Shown here in pieces: positions 43,235 to 51,562 of a DNA stretch of 64,000 nucleotides. The notes under the pieces were generated by a model. The model was not told the DNA's origin, did not search any database, and was given only the letters and a program-made list of their open reading frames with translations. The stretch's first letter is position 1. The number at the start of each line of letters is the position of its first letter. Position numbers and translations under genes: made by a program. The DNA is from Hyphomicrobium_A sp965243865 (GTDB lineage: Bacteria; Pseudomonadota; Alphaproteobacteria; Rhizobiales; Hyphomicrobiaceae), in NCBI RefSeq assembly GCF_965243865.1, contig NZ_OZ251603.1:124001-188000 (forward strand), read 5' to 3'.

Positions 43235-43788
43235 TGGATCAGTGGGAGAGGACAGCTCTTCAAGCTGCATGCAACTACCTAGAGAAGCGGCTCCCCTACC
43301 TCTCTCCGACTGCCGTCGAGCACATTAGCCTGGCGTCACTAGTGAGAGGCCTGCGGTATGGGCCATCAGGCGCTACTGACGCAGCGGTCATCGACACATA
43401 TCGAACGTCCGTCGTTGAGAGTGCGCGCAAGGGAGATCGACACGCCGCTGCCGGACTTGAGGCGGCATTCCGCCAACTCATCGAAGCAGGCGAGCAGGTG
43501 CCCCAGCCTATCGCGCACTACTGCCTGACACCGAAGGACGAGCGCCCAGAACTCAACCGTCGCCTCAATGGGGTGTTTTGGTCCTACCGGGACTCGCATG
43601 TTGCGCGCGCCGTCGAGCTGGTACTTGAATCTCTGCCGCCAGACGCGCGGGAAGACCGGGATCGCTGGGCCTGCGGGGTCGTGCGTCATGCGCTAGCGTC
43701 GCTAGGCATTCATATCAGCTTCGACACAGTGCGCGGCGCGTGGAAACGCATGAAGGCCATAAGAAAAGCGGAGAGGGTGGCTTCCTAA
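43234..43788 (+). CDS. Hypothetical element protein
   Basis: A 184-residue soluble protein without recognised motifs, with an all-helical look. The C-terminal ASLGIHISFDTVRGAWKRMK could be a helix-turn-helix. The start ATG shares one base with the integrase stop, so it is expressed with it. A role in excision control or replication is conceivable but not shown. Confidence 0.7.
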   Translation: MDQWERTALQAACNYLEKRLPYLSPTAVEHISLASLVRGLRYGPSGATDAAVIDTYRTSVVESARKGDRHAAAGLEAAFRQLIEAGEQVPQPIAHYCLTPKDERPELNRRLNGVFWSYRDSHVARAVELVLESLPPDAREDRDRWACGVVRHALASLGIHISFDTVRGAWKRMKAIRKAERVAS

Positions 43789-43895
43789 GGCTTTGTTATA
43801 TATGGGGATTGAATCGATTTCCTGAGTACCCAGCGAGGGCACCCAAATCGTGTTTACTTCTGTGTTGCTACACGACGCAACACGAAAGAATCCCA

Positions 43896-44153
43896 ATGCA
43901 ATGCGAACCCCTTAATCGACGCCTTCAGCGTCCGAACGCAAGGTCGCGCCCAAAAAGCAGTGCGGCTGAACAGTTCGTGCCGGCAGCGGTGGTGTGGAGT
44001 AGGTACGGCATCTGTTCGATGACGCTGAGCCGCTGGCTTAAAAATCCTGCCCTCGGATTTCCGAAGCCGATCTACTTCGGCCGCTACCGCTATTGGCGGC
44101 TTGCCGATCTCCAGGAGTTCGAGAGATCGCGCGTAACTGCGAGCGCCGCATGA
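43896..44153 (+). CDS. AlpA/excisionase-like small DNA-binding protein
   Basis: An 85-residue protein with a winged helix of the AlpA/MerR-like excisionase type: VWSRYGICSMTLSRWLKNPALGFPKPIYFGRYRYWRLADL is the characteristic run of recognition helix, wing and second helix. Such proteins control excision or early transcription of integrated elements. ATG 43896 has no strong ribosome-binding site. A hairpin follows the gene. Confidence 0.8.
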   Translation: MQCEPLNRRLQRPNARSRPKSSAAEQFVPAAVVWSRYGICSMTLSRWLKNPALGFPKPIYFGRYRYWRLADLQEFERSRVTASAA

Positions 44154-44182
44154 GCCACCTGCGGGCCGCCGACTAAAAAGAA

Positions 44183-44212
44183 AGCCCGTCGAGCGTCCAA
44201 CCGCTCACGGGC
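44183..44212 (+). terminator. Hairpin after the AlpA-like gene
   Basis: AGCCCGT-C-GAGCG pairs with CGCTC-ACGGGCT (one bulged base). It lies 30 bases after the AlpA-like stop in a non-coding gap. A T-rich tail is weak, so this is a possible terminator only. Confidence 0.45.
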
Positions 44213-44383
44213 TCTTGGCGTTCCAAAACTACTGTGCGTGTACCGCGTCTAGCCCCCTCACAGCGTCGAGGTGTGTCCAGCACCATCGACAGAGGGACCA
44301 AGAGCAACGCACCGAGGGTCCACATCAGATGGCCTTACATAGCAAATCGCTTCGCCCAAGTCGAGTGATTTCACGACTGCTCG

Positions 44384-46030
44384 GTGCACATTGCAGCGAG
44401 AAAGAACGTGAACATTCAGTTGGTCGAGCCGCGACTACTGCGGCCTGACGGTCCTCGCGCGGACCCTCTCGCCGACATCGACATAGAGCAAGCGTGCGTC
44501 GGCATCTTTGCCCGTGCATGGCAGGACGGCGCCAAAGACACCCTTGACATAATGATGGTGTTGCAGGGCGATGACTTTGCGCACGATGCAACGCGCGTCG
44601 TGTTTAGCGTGATCCGGAAAGAGGCTGCCGAAGGCAAGTCATTCGGCGGCAAGCTCACATACAAAATTCTCTTTGGGCCAGAGATTCTACCGGGGACCAA
44701 TGAGACTGGCGCTCAATACGCTTTGCGATGCGTGTTGTCGGCCTCGTATATTGGCCCTGTCGCTGATCTCGTTAGCAAGGTGCGCCGCGATGCTATCGCG
44801 CGACGTTGTTGGGCGATCAGCGCCGAAATGGAAAGCGGCGCGCGTCCGGCAGAGCAGGCAATCGCCTTGCTCGGTGAAGCGCTGGAGCGGCACCGTCAGA
44901 ACGACGTTGGGGACGCGGGACTTCTTTCGTTCGCGGGTGAAGCAACGCTCGACGACGTGTCCGACCAACTCGTTGATGGCTTGCTGTCGAGCGCGTCCAT
45001 CGCGGCCCTGTTTGCAGTGAGCACGGCTGGCAAGACGTTCGTAGCTCTCGCACTAGCCTATGCCATCGCTCACGGCAGAGATTTCCTCGGCCGAAGGTGC
45101 TTGCCGGGTGCAGTACTGTTCTGCGCTCTTGAGGGCAAGGGAGGGTGGCCGCAGCGGCTAGTTGCCGCTAACCGAGTTTATGGCGATCCAGGCAAGCGGG
45201 TGGCGACGCTCAATGTGCCCATCTCGCTCGGTCCCGATCCAGCAACGGCGGAAGCCATCAGCAACATCATCGCTGGAGTAAAGCGATTGGCCAAGGTCGC
45301 GGGAGCGCCCGTCCGCATGGTGGTCATAGACACGCTTGCGGTAGCGCTCGCTGGGCAAGAAGAGAACGGCAACGCTGTTCTTTCTGCCGTGCTTGCACAG
45401 TGCCAACGGATCGTCGCGGAGACCGGCGCAACGGTGATGCTTGTCCATCACCCTGGCAAAGCCGACGCAAAATCAATGCGCGGAGCTTCGGCACTATTCG
45501 CGGGCTGTGATGAGGTGCTCCGCATTGATCGCGAAGACGGCTCAACTGTCCGCGACTTAGTTATCCAGAAGTCAAAGGACGGGGATGAGGGCCCCGTCGC
45601 CTCCTTCACGTTGGAAAAGGTCCAGCTAGGCACCAACAACAAGGGGCGGACGATCACGAGTTGCGTCTTGAAGGAACTCACCACCCCGAGGGGTCCGAAG
45701 AAGCCGGAGCGCCCGAAGCCTCACACCGCATCGGGAAAGGCGCTGAACGAACTTGAGCACCTGATTATCGATGGGCGATTCAGCACTTCGAGAGGGCACG
45801 ACAGGATCAAGGACGGCACAAAGCTCGTGTCCATCGAGCATTGGCGCGAAGCGTGCAGCCGCGTGATGCTGTCAGAGGAAGGCTCCGAGGAGACGGAAAA
45901 GCGCACGTTCAGGCGGACAAAAAGCGATCTGTCCGCCCGCGGTTTGATCGCCTCATTCGACGGCAAGGTTTGGATGCCCGGACACTTTTCGGAACCGGGC
46001 CAGAACGGCGAAAATACCCAGCGTTTCTAG
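44384..46030 (+). CDS. RecA/DnaB-type AAA ATPase, probable replication protein (RepA-like)
   Basis: A 548-residue protein. Residues about 30-175 resemble the helical N-terminal part of DnaB-like helicases. The RecA-like core follows: Walker A is reduced to AVSTAGKT at about 211-218, with its first Gly replaced. Walker B is VVIDTLAVALAG, and VMLVHHPGK plus SMRGASAL are typical of the RepA/AAA_25 group. A C-terminal winged-helix-like part ends at RGLIASFDGKVWM. It probably acts in element replication. The start is GTG 44384 or GTG 44408; neither has a strong ribosome-binding site. Confidence 0.8.
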   Translation: MHIAARKNVNIQLVEPRLLRPDGPRADPLADIDIEQACVGIFARAWQDGAKDTLDIMMVLQGDDFAHDATRVVFSVIRKEAAEGKSFGGKLTYKILFGPEILPGTNETGAQYALRCVLSASYIGPVADLVSKVRRDAIARRCWAISAEMESGARPAEQAIALLGEALERHRQNDVGDAGLLSFAGEATLDDVSDQLVDGLLSSASIAALFAVSTAGKTFVALALAYAIAHGRDFLGRRCLPGAVLFCALEGKGGWPQRLVAANRVYGDPGKRVATLNVPISLGPDPATAEAISNIIAGVKRLAKVAGAPVRMVVIDTLAVALAGQEENGNAVLSAVLAQCQRIVAETGATVMLVHHPGKADAKSMRGASALFAGCDEVLRIDREDGSTVRDLVIQKSKDGDEGPVASFTLEKVQLGTNNKGRTITSCVLKELTTPRGPKKPERPKPHTASGKALNELEHLIIDGRFSTSRGHDRIKDGTKLVSIEHWREACSRVMLSEEGSEETEKRTFRRTKSDLSARGLIASFDGKVWMPGHFSEPGQNGENTQRF

Positions 46031-46047
46031 TCGTTTTCAGCAAGGGC

Positions 46048-46133
46048 GGACACGCGGACAAATGCCGGACAATAGCCGGACACGTCCGCGGACGGACACG
46101 GACATCCCCTTAGGGGGGAGTGTCCCGGTGTCC
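46048..46133. repeat. GGACA repeat cluster with inverted hairpin between ATPase and ssb
   Basis: GGACA occurs at 46048, 46056, 46067, 46078, 46094 and 46100, and TGTCC at 46121 and 46129. The last copies form a hairpin in which GGACAC, GGACA and CCCC pair with GGGG, TGTCC and GTGTCC (46094-46133). Location between replication genes suggests an iteron-type origin or an ssb leader structure. Confidence 0.55.
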
Positions 46134-46164
46134 GCCTCCAGCAGCGAAGAAAGGAAACACCATC

Positions 46165-46572
46165 ATGAACGGCATCGAAGCGGCCTTCACTGGTCGAGTC
46201 GGTACGGAGCCAGAGAAGCGCACGAGCCAAGCGGGCAAGCCATGGCTGCGGTTCAACGTGGCAGCCGGCCAGGACGAGGCAACTCAATGGGTCCAAGTCG
46301 CGTGCTTCGGCAGCGCGGCCGAGGAGTTGAGCGACAGGCTCGGAAAGGGTGATCGCGTCTATGTCGAAGGCACCATCAAGCTGAACATCTGGACCGACCG
46401 TGAAGGCAAAGAGCGCTCCGGCCTAAGCGTCGCGGCATGGAAGTGCGAGCGGCTCGGCAACATCGGCCGCAGCAAGCTACCCCCGCGTCGAGACAAGCCA
46501 TCATCATCAGTCAGCGACGTAGCAAAGCGCAACTCGCAGCGCCCGTTGGACGACGACCTCATTCGATTTTGA
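46165..46572 (+). CDS. ssb: Single-stranded DNA-binding protein
   Basis: A 135-residue OB-fold SSB. The first strand begins MNGIEAAFTGRVGTEPE, the central WVQVACFGSAAEELSDRLGKGDRVYVEG and final strands are typical, and the tail ends in DDDLIRF, similar to the acidic tip that recruits partners. ATG at 46165 follows AGAAAGGAAACACC. It lies 134 bases after the replication ATPase and the GGACA repeats. Confidence 0.93.
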   Translation: MNGIEAAFTGRVGTEPEKRTSQAGKPWLRFNVAAGQDEATQWVQVACFGSAAEELSDRLGKGDRVYVEGTIKLNIWTDREGKERSGLSVAAWKCERLGNIGRSKLPPRRDKPSSSVSDVAKRNSQRPLDDDLIRF

Positions 46573-46687
46573 AGGAGAGAGCCAGGATCACGGTGCACAG
46601 CCTGAGTAAGCGTTCCGATTGAGGGGTCGATCACTAAAACAGAACACGTATCGCCTGCGTCCTCGAGAAACCAGAACACTTAGAGAG

Positions 46688-47011
46688 ATGATGACGATGA
46701 GCCGAGGCCTAGGGAAAACGCAGCGAGCTGTGCTCGACATGCTGCAACGGCATGCCGACGCAAATGCCGCCTCCGAGAAAGCGTTCACGCCGAGAGATGA
46801 CAGCGACTATTGGCTCCCGCCGCATCCGTCTCCGAGCACGCGCGACATAGCGACTGAAGTGTACGGCGTGTCGGCGCCCAGCGAGAGCCAACTCGTTGCG
46901 GTGCGACGAGCACTGCGAGGGATGTGGAGGCAGCGGGTCGTGCGGCCAGACGGTCGGCGCTGGGGACAGCGCGGGGTCGCCGACCTCTCCGAGACATGGG
47001 TGATGCTCTGA
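46688..47011 (+). CDS. Hypothetical winged-helix-like protein
   Basis: A 107-residue basic protein. The first part (GLGKTQRAVLDMLQRHAD) and STRDIATEVYG followed by VAVRRALRGMWRQRVVRP have the spacing of a winged-helix domain. Three ATG codons (46688, 46691, 46697) follow an AGAGAG site. It may regulate element genes; nothing identifies a specific family. Confidence 0.6.
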   Translation: MMTMSRGLGKTQRAVLDMLQRHADANAASEKAFTPRDDSDYWLPPHPSPSTRDIATEVYGVSAPSESQLVAVRRALRGMWRQRVVRPDGRRWGQRGVADLSETWVML

Positions 47012-47105
47012 GCCTGGGGGGGAGTTTTTCGCTCAAAGTGAGCTTGCCTCCTGAACTGTGCCCGTCAAGCAAACGCATCGCGAGCAATTCCTGAACCGGG
47101 GGATC

Positions 47106-47573
47106 ATGAGGCACATGCAACACGGGCTGCATCTCTTGGACTTTTCGGAACCGGCAGAGCCGGTGTGGGAAATGATTTTCAATGACGCGGCGGATCGCAC
47201 GTTTGCTCGGCGCGAGTGGCGCAACGTCATCCGCGAAATGCAGGCGGCGCAAACGCTGGCAGCCATCAACGGCGACGCGATTGGGCGGCTGATTGGGTTT
47301 CGCGTCGTGTTCGAACGCGCATCCCGTCACGTCGCTGCGCATGGCGCGGTGCTACCTCCGGCAAGCCGCAAGGCCCACGTCGGCGTCTGGAACCCCAACT
47401 GGTCCGCAATGCGCCAAGCCGACGAGAGCATCCGCGCTCTTGAAGCGGAGCTTGGGCTATCGCCCCTGCGACGGGGACGCGCGACGAAGGTATCCCGCAA
47501 GCGTCCAACAGCACGGCCGGCAGATGCCTACCTGCGTCCCGTCCCTACTGGGGAGCCGCCCGCCGACCGATGA
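47106..47573 (+). CDS. Phage terminase small subunit, P27 type (probable)
   Basis: A 155-residue protein. The C-terminal region MRQADESIRALEAELGLSPLRRGRATKV is close to the end of P27-type small terminases, and the preceding helices with EWRNVIREMQAA fit. It should recognise the packaging site. ATG 47106 has GGGGGATC upstream; GTG 47058 is an alternative. The large terminase normally follows directly but is missing here. Its stop overlaps the next gene by four bases. Confidence 0.65.
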   Translation: MRHMQHGLHLLDFSEPAEPVWEMIFNDAADRTFARREWRNVIREMQAAQTLAAINGDAIGRLIGFRVVFERASRHVAAHGAVLPPASRKAHVGVWNPNWSAMRQADESIRALEAELGLSPLRRGRATKVSRKRPTARPADAYLRPVPTGEPPADR

Positions 47574-47932
47574 GCAAGGCCCAGCCCGCCAAGCGCAGGA
47601 ACCAGACCCGAGGAAAGCCGAAGCGCGCGACGCAAGAAAAGCGTCGGCAGCGAGAACGTGCATCCCGCCATCAGCTTTGGGTGCCGGTTGTCGTTTCGGG
47701 GGACTTGCTGGCGAAAGCCTTAGCGATCACCGGCCAACTGCCGTTGGACGACGGCATGAGCGTTGGCGCTGCCGATAAGGACTGGCTCGTTGACAGCGTT
47801 GGCCGAGAAGTCATCGGCGCCCAACTCGCCAGAATAATCGACGGCTGGTCGCGCGAACAGATGGCCAAGCACGAATTGTCCGGGGTCGGACAGATTTCGC
47901 CGCTCGCATGGCGTATTAAGATACCATCGTAA
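47570..47932 (+). CDS. Hypothetical element protein
   Basis: A 120-residue protein with a very basic N-terminus (about 30 residues rich in Arg/Lys) and a compact C-terminal part with no known motif. It overlaps the small terminase by four bases (ATGA), so the two are coupled. A nucleic-acid-binding role is possible from the basic tail. Confidence 0.65.
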   Translation: MSKAQPAKRRNQTRGKPKRATQEKRRQRERASRHQLWVPVVVSGDLLAKALAITGQLPLDDGMSVGAADKDWLVDSVGREVIGAQLARIIDGWSREQMAKHELSGVGQISPLAWRIKIPS

Positions 47933-48070
47933 GCGGTGGATGCGTTGGCCATTTCCTATATCGAGCGTCGGTCTTCGGGGGATATCTAATAGCCCGCAGC
48001 TCGCGCCCATCCTGCAAGGCTTTGAAATGTCACGGTTTATGGAACAAACGGGCAACACGCGGGGGTTTGA

Positions 48071-48232
48071 ATGCTAGATCGGCTCGTCATCGGCTTTGCC
48101 CTTTGCGGTCAGGCCCTCACGTCCGCTGGCGTTGGTTTGATGTTCGGCCCGGGACCGGCGCTGATCTGTGCGGGTGCGCTCGCCATTGTCTACGCCGCAA
48201 TCGTCGGGCGGGGAGCCGTGACCCATGCATAG
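48071..48232 (+). CDS. Small membrane protein, 53 residues, before portal
   Basis: ATG at 48071 opens a 53-residue frame whose product has two hydrophobic segments (about 5-27 and 29-46) with a polar end. Its stop lies eight bases inside the portal gene, showing coupling. Its position just before portal recalls small orphan membrane proteins seen in phage head modules. No function is known. Confidence 0.6.
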   Translation: MLDRLVIGFALCGQALTSAGVGLMFGPGPALICAGALAIVYAAIVGRGAVTHA

Positions 48233-49625
48233 CGCAAGCCCATTTATGCAAGCCGTTGGTCGCGGCCTAGCCCCGATCCGCAGAACGAACAGCCGAGCGA
48301 CGCAAGAGAAGGCGCTGTCCCCAGCTGATTCCCGCGGTGGCTGGCAGAACATTGTCCGAGAATTTTATCCCGGCGCCTGGCAACAGGGCGTCGAAACGAA
48401 TCTCGACGACACCCTCAGGCATTGGGTTGTTTTCCGGTGTGTGCAGATCATCGCGGCCGACGTGGCGAAGATGGGTGTCAACCTTGTCCGTCGCGGTGCC
48501 GATGGCGTCTGGCACGCGACCGAGGACCGCCAGCGAGATCGGCTCCTTCGGCGTCCCAATCAGTTTCAGAACCGCATCCAGTTTTTCGAGAACTGGATGA
48601 CCAGCAAGCTAGTTCACGGCAACGCCTACATTTTGAAAAAGCGCGACCGTGACGAGCGCGTTATCAGCCTACACGTGCTCGACCCCTTGCGGACGATCCC
48701 GCTTATTACCGACGAAGGCGAGGTGTTCTACGAAATCCAGCGCGACAACATCGTTGGGTTGACCGCAACTCGGTTGGTCGTGCCCGCCGACGAGATCATC
48801 CACGACCGCTGGAACTGTCTCTATCATCCGCTTGTCGGGTTGAGCCCAATCTACGCCGCAGCAGTCACGGCGATGACGGGAACGCGCATCGAGAACAACA
48901 GCGCTCACCTGTTTGCAAATGGCGCCCGCCCCGGTGGTGTGCTGACAGCACCTGGTGCGATTGCTCAGGACACCGCCGACCGAATGAAAGCCTACTGGGA
49001 TGAGAACTTCACCGGCAAGAACGCGGGCAAGGTTGCTGTCCTAGGCGATGGGCTGACCTATGCGCAGATGGCCCTATCCGCCGTCGATGCACAGCTGGTC
49101 GAACAACTCGGCTGGGGTAGCACCGCGATTGCCGGTGTGTTCGGCGTTCCTGCTTACATGATCAACGCGGCGGCTGTTCCCGCGACGAACAACGTTGAGG
49201 CGCTGACGCAGCAGTATTACTCACAGTGCCTCCAACAACACGTCGAGCAGATCGAAGCCGCGCTTGATGATGGCCTTGGATTGCTGGACGAAGGCAACGG
49301 CAAGCTCGGCGTCATGTTCGACCTGGACGACCTGTTGCGAATGGACACCGCGACCCTAGTCAAAACAGCAGGCGAAGGCGTTGCACGCGGAATTCTCACC
49401 CCGAACGAGGCGCGCGCCAAGCTCGGCCACGGCCCAATCGAAGGCGGCAGCTCCGCATATCTTCAGCAGCAGAACTTTAGCCTCCAGGCTCTCGCAAAGC
49501 GCGACGCGAAAGACGATCCGTTCGCGAACGCACCCGCACCTACCAATGACAACACGGCTGAGTCGGAGCGCGAATTGCAGCGTCGCCTTGACGACATCTT
49601 CCCAGATTCATCGACGGTACATTGA
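48225..49625 (+). CDS. HK97-type phage portal protein
   Basis: A 466-residue portal protein that would form the DNA-entry ring at the capsid vertex. Typical motifs are WVVFRCVQIIAADVA, RPNQFQNRIQFFENWM and the long segment EIIHDRWNCLYHPLVGLSPI, then GVFGVPAYMI. The C-terminal tail is polar. It overlaps the small membrane-protein gene by eight bases. Portal without adjacent protease and major capsid genes is unusual. Confidence 0.9.
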   Translation: MHSASPFMQAVGRGLAPIRRTNSRATQEKALSPADSRGGWQNIVREFYPGAWQQGVETNLDDTLRHWVVFRCVQIIAADVAKMGVNLVRRGADGVWHATEDRQRDRLLRRPNQFQNRIQFFENWMTSKLVHGNAYILKKRDRDERVISLHVLDPLRTIPLITDEGEVFYEIQRDNIVGLTATRLVVPADEIIHDRWNCLYHPLVGLSPIYAAAVTAMTGTRIENNSAHLFANGARPGGVLTAPGAIAQDTADRMKAYWDENFTGKNAGKVAVLGDGLTYAQMALSAVDAQLVEQLGWGSTAIAGVFGVPAYMINAAAVPATNNVEALTQQYYSQCLQQHVEQIEAALDDGLGLLDEGNGKLGVMFDLDDLLRMDTATLVKTAGEGVARGILTPNEARAKLGHGPIEGGSSAYLQQQNFSLQALAKRDAKDDPFANAPAPTNDNTAESERELQRRLDDIFPDSSTVH

Positions 49626-49627
49626 CG

Positions 49628-50251
49628 ATGCTCGACACAACGAAGGCACTTGAAGCCGGTTGGCGCAAAGCCCGCGAATACGTTGACCGGAACGTTTCTG
49701 CGCTCGGCAAGAAGCTTAGCGCGCTGGGTGATCGCATTGCCGATCTTGAGGCGCGACAACCAGAGCGCGGGCCACGCGGCGAAGACGGCGCACCAGGTCG
49801 CGACGGAAAAGACGCCGACCTAAACGATGTGCTCCGCTGTGTACACGAGCAAGTAACTTCTCAGGTTGCGACGGCGATCAAGGGATTGCCGGTGCCGAAG
49901 GATGGGCGCGACGGGCGCGACGGGCAAACTATCCAAGGCCCTCCAGGCCGCGACGGTGACGACGGGCTCGGCTTCGACGACATGAACATCGAGTTCGATG
50001 GCGAGCGCACTATTACGCTGGCCTTCGTGCGAGGCGACCGGTTCAAATCGAAAAGCGTCACCTTCCCCATTGTGCTGGACCGCGGCGTCCACAAGCCGAA
50101 CCAGCTTTACGAGCCCGGCGACGGCGTGACGTGCAAGGGCTCGTACTGGATTGCCAAAAAGCCAACGACAACGAAGCCCGGGGACGACACCAGCGCTTGG
50201 CGTCTTGCGGTGCGCCGTGGCCGAGACGGAAAGGACGCACACAATGCGTGA
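49628..50251 (+). CDS. Collagen-like phage protein
   Basis: A 207-residue protein. The first 45 residues look like a coiled coil (ARQPERGP follows). Collagen-type G-x-y repeats occur near residues 49-65 (GPRGEDGAPGRDGKDAD) and again near 97-115. The C-terminal part GDGVTCKGSYWIAKKPTTTKPGDDTSAWRL resembles carbohydrate-binding modules of tail fibres. Likely a structural or adhesive protein. ATG 49628 was chosen three bases after the portal stop. Confidence 0.7.
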   Translation: MLDTTKALEAGWRKAREYVDRNVSALGKKLSALGDRIADLEARQPERGPRGEDGAPGRDGKDADLNDVLRCVHEQVTSQVATAIKGLPVPKDGRDGRDGQTIQGPPGRDGDDGLGFDDMNIEFDGERTITLAFVRGDRFKSKSVTFPIVLDRGVHKPNQLYEPGDGVTCKGSYWIAKKPTTTKPGDDTSAWRLAVRRGRDGKDAHNA

Positions 50252-50435
50252 CAACGAAAGAGCCGTTCGCGTCATCAAGTCGATGATGGCAAGCCACACC
50301 AAGGCGGCCCGTGTCCGCCAGAGGACGACGGCGAAGTACAAGATCGACGAGCTGAAGGCGGAGCGCACGCAGCTTCGGGCGCAGATCGACGCCATAAACA
50401 AGAAAATCGAACGCTATCAGGTGCTGCTAACCTGA
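50244..50435 (+). CDS. Small coiled-coil protein, 63 residues
   Basis: A 63-residue basic protein whose second half (KIDELKAERTQLRAQIDAINKK) is a heptad-patterned coiled coil. Its start overlaps the preceding gene by eight bases and its last base is the first base of the HNH-P-loop start codon, so the three are coupled. Function unknown. Confidence 0.6.
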   Translation: MRDNERAVRVIKSMMASHTKAARVRQRTTAKYKIDELKAERTQLRAQIDAINKKIERYQVLLT

Positions 50436-51247
50436 TGCAGAGACCGCACCACGATAGAACAGACAAGCGCACGACCGCCGAGAAAGGTTACGGCGGCCGG
50501 TGGCAACGCGCGCGCCTTCGCCACCTGGCGCGGGAACCACTGTGCAGGATGTGCGCCGCGAGCGACGTTGTAACTGCGGCCACGGTCGTCGATCACATCG
50601 AGCCGCACCATGGCGACCAGGTGCTGTTCTGGGATGAAACGAATTGGCAATCGCTATGCGTCACGCACCACAACGCGACGAAGCAGCGAATGGAAAAGCG
50701 CGGCTATGCGCATGGAAGCGATGCAAGCGGCCGACCGGTTGACCCGACGCACCCATGGCGCAAGCCGAAGCTGTCCGCGCAAGCAGAGCAGCGCCGACTT
50801 CCTCGCCATCTGAAGCCGTCGCGCATCCCCTGCACCATCGTCTGCGGACCACCAGGCGCCGGGAAATCCACCTACGTTCGCCAGCACGCGACTGACCGAG
50901 ACGTTGTGATCTGCCTCGATACAATTCTTGCCGAGCTATCTGGCCGACCCGAGCACCACGCCAACGGCGGTGAGTGGATCGAGCCCGCCCTATACGAACG
51001 TAACGCCCGCCTCGACGCACTGGCCTCGGATCACACGCACGAACGCGCATGGTTTGTGATCTGCGCCGATGACCCCGCCGAGCGCGCCCACTGGTCTAGG
51101 ATGCTTGGTGCCGAAGTCGTGGTGATCGCCACGCCTCTAGCCGAATGCATCCGACGCATTGAGGCCGACCCATCACGACGGGGGAACACCCGACGCATGA
51201 TCGAGGCTGCGCGGCAGTGGTGGCAGCTCAACCAGGAGGCCGCGTGA
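50435..51247 (+). CDS. HNH endonuclease fused to a P-loop kinase-like domain
   Basis: A 270-residue two-domain protein. The N-terminal HNH nuclease (about 18-90) has CRMC (Cys37, Cys40), the DH pair at 53-54 and CVTHHNA, the usual phage HNH layout. Residues about 132-265 form a P-loop domain with GPPGAGKST at 138-146 and a later DPAERAHW region, resembling polynucleotide/RNA-repair kinases or AAA ATPases. Phage HNH proteins normally aid terminase cleavage; joining one to an NTPase could couple nicking with end-processing or with packaging. Each half is intact. Confidence 0.8.
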   Translation: MQRPHHDRTDKRTTAEKGYGGRWQRARLRHLAREPLCRMCAASDVVTAATVVDHIEPHHGDQVLFWDETNWQSLCVTHHNATKQRMEKRGYAHGSDASGRPVDPTHPWRKPKLSAQAEQRRLPRHLKPSRIPCTIVCGPPGAGKSTYVRQHATDRDVVICLDTILAELSGRPEHHANGGEWIEPALYERNARLDALASDHTHERAWFVICADDPAERAHWSRMLGAEVVVIATPLAECIRRIEADPSRRGNTRRMIEAARQWWQLNQEAA

Positions 51248-51498
51248 TGCCCGCGCTCGTGATCATTGACACCCACGCGTTTCGCATCATCAGCGCCGGT
51301 TGGGACATGACCGCATTCTCAGACGATGCCAACGACGCCGCGCCCGTGCCGATCCTGGCGTACATCGTTGAAGACGACACGGCAGCCACGATCACATCAG
51401 AGATTGAGCAATGGCGTCAGAACGGCGTGCGCGTACGCGTAACCGGATGCCCACCCTCCGGGGCGGGGAGTTCAGTCAATTATAAGTCCGCGTCCTGA
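51247..51498 (+). CDS. Hypothetical element protein
   Basis: An 83-residue protein starting one base inside the stop of the HNH fusion gene. It has an acidic middle (DDANDAAP, VEDDTAAT) and no known motif. Position between the HNH fusion and the tape-measure gene suggests a head-tail connector or minor tail component, but nothing in the sequence proves it. Confidence 0.6.
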   Translation: MPALVIIDTHAFRIISAGWDMTAFSDDANDAAPVPILAYIVEDDTAATITSEIEQWRQNGVRVRVTGCPPSGAGSSVNYKSAS

Positions 51499-51562
51499 CC
51501 GGCGTTGAATGCTCAAAGTCATAAACGCGTAGAAAAAACATTTTCCGTACGGAGAAGCCGTG

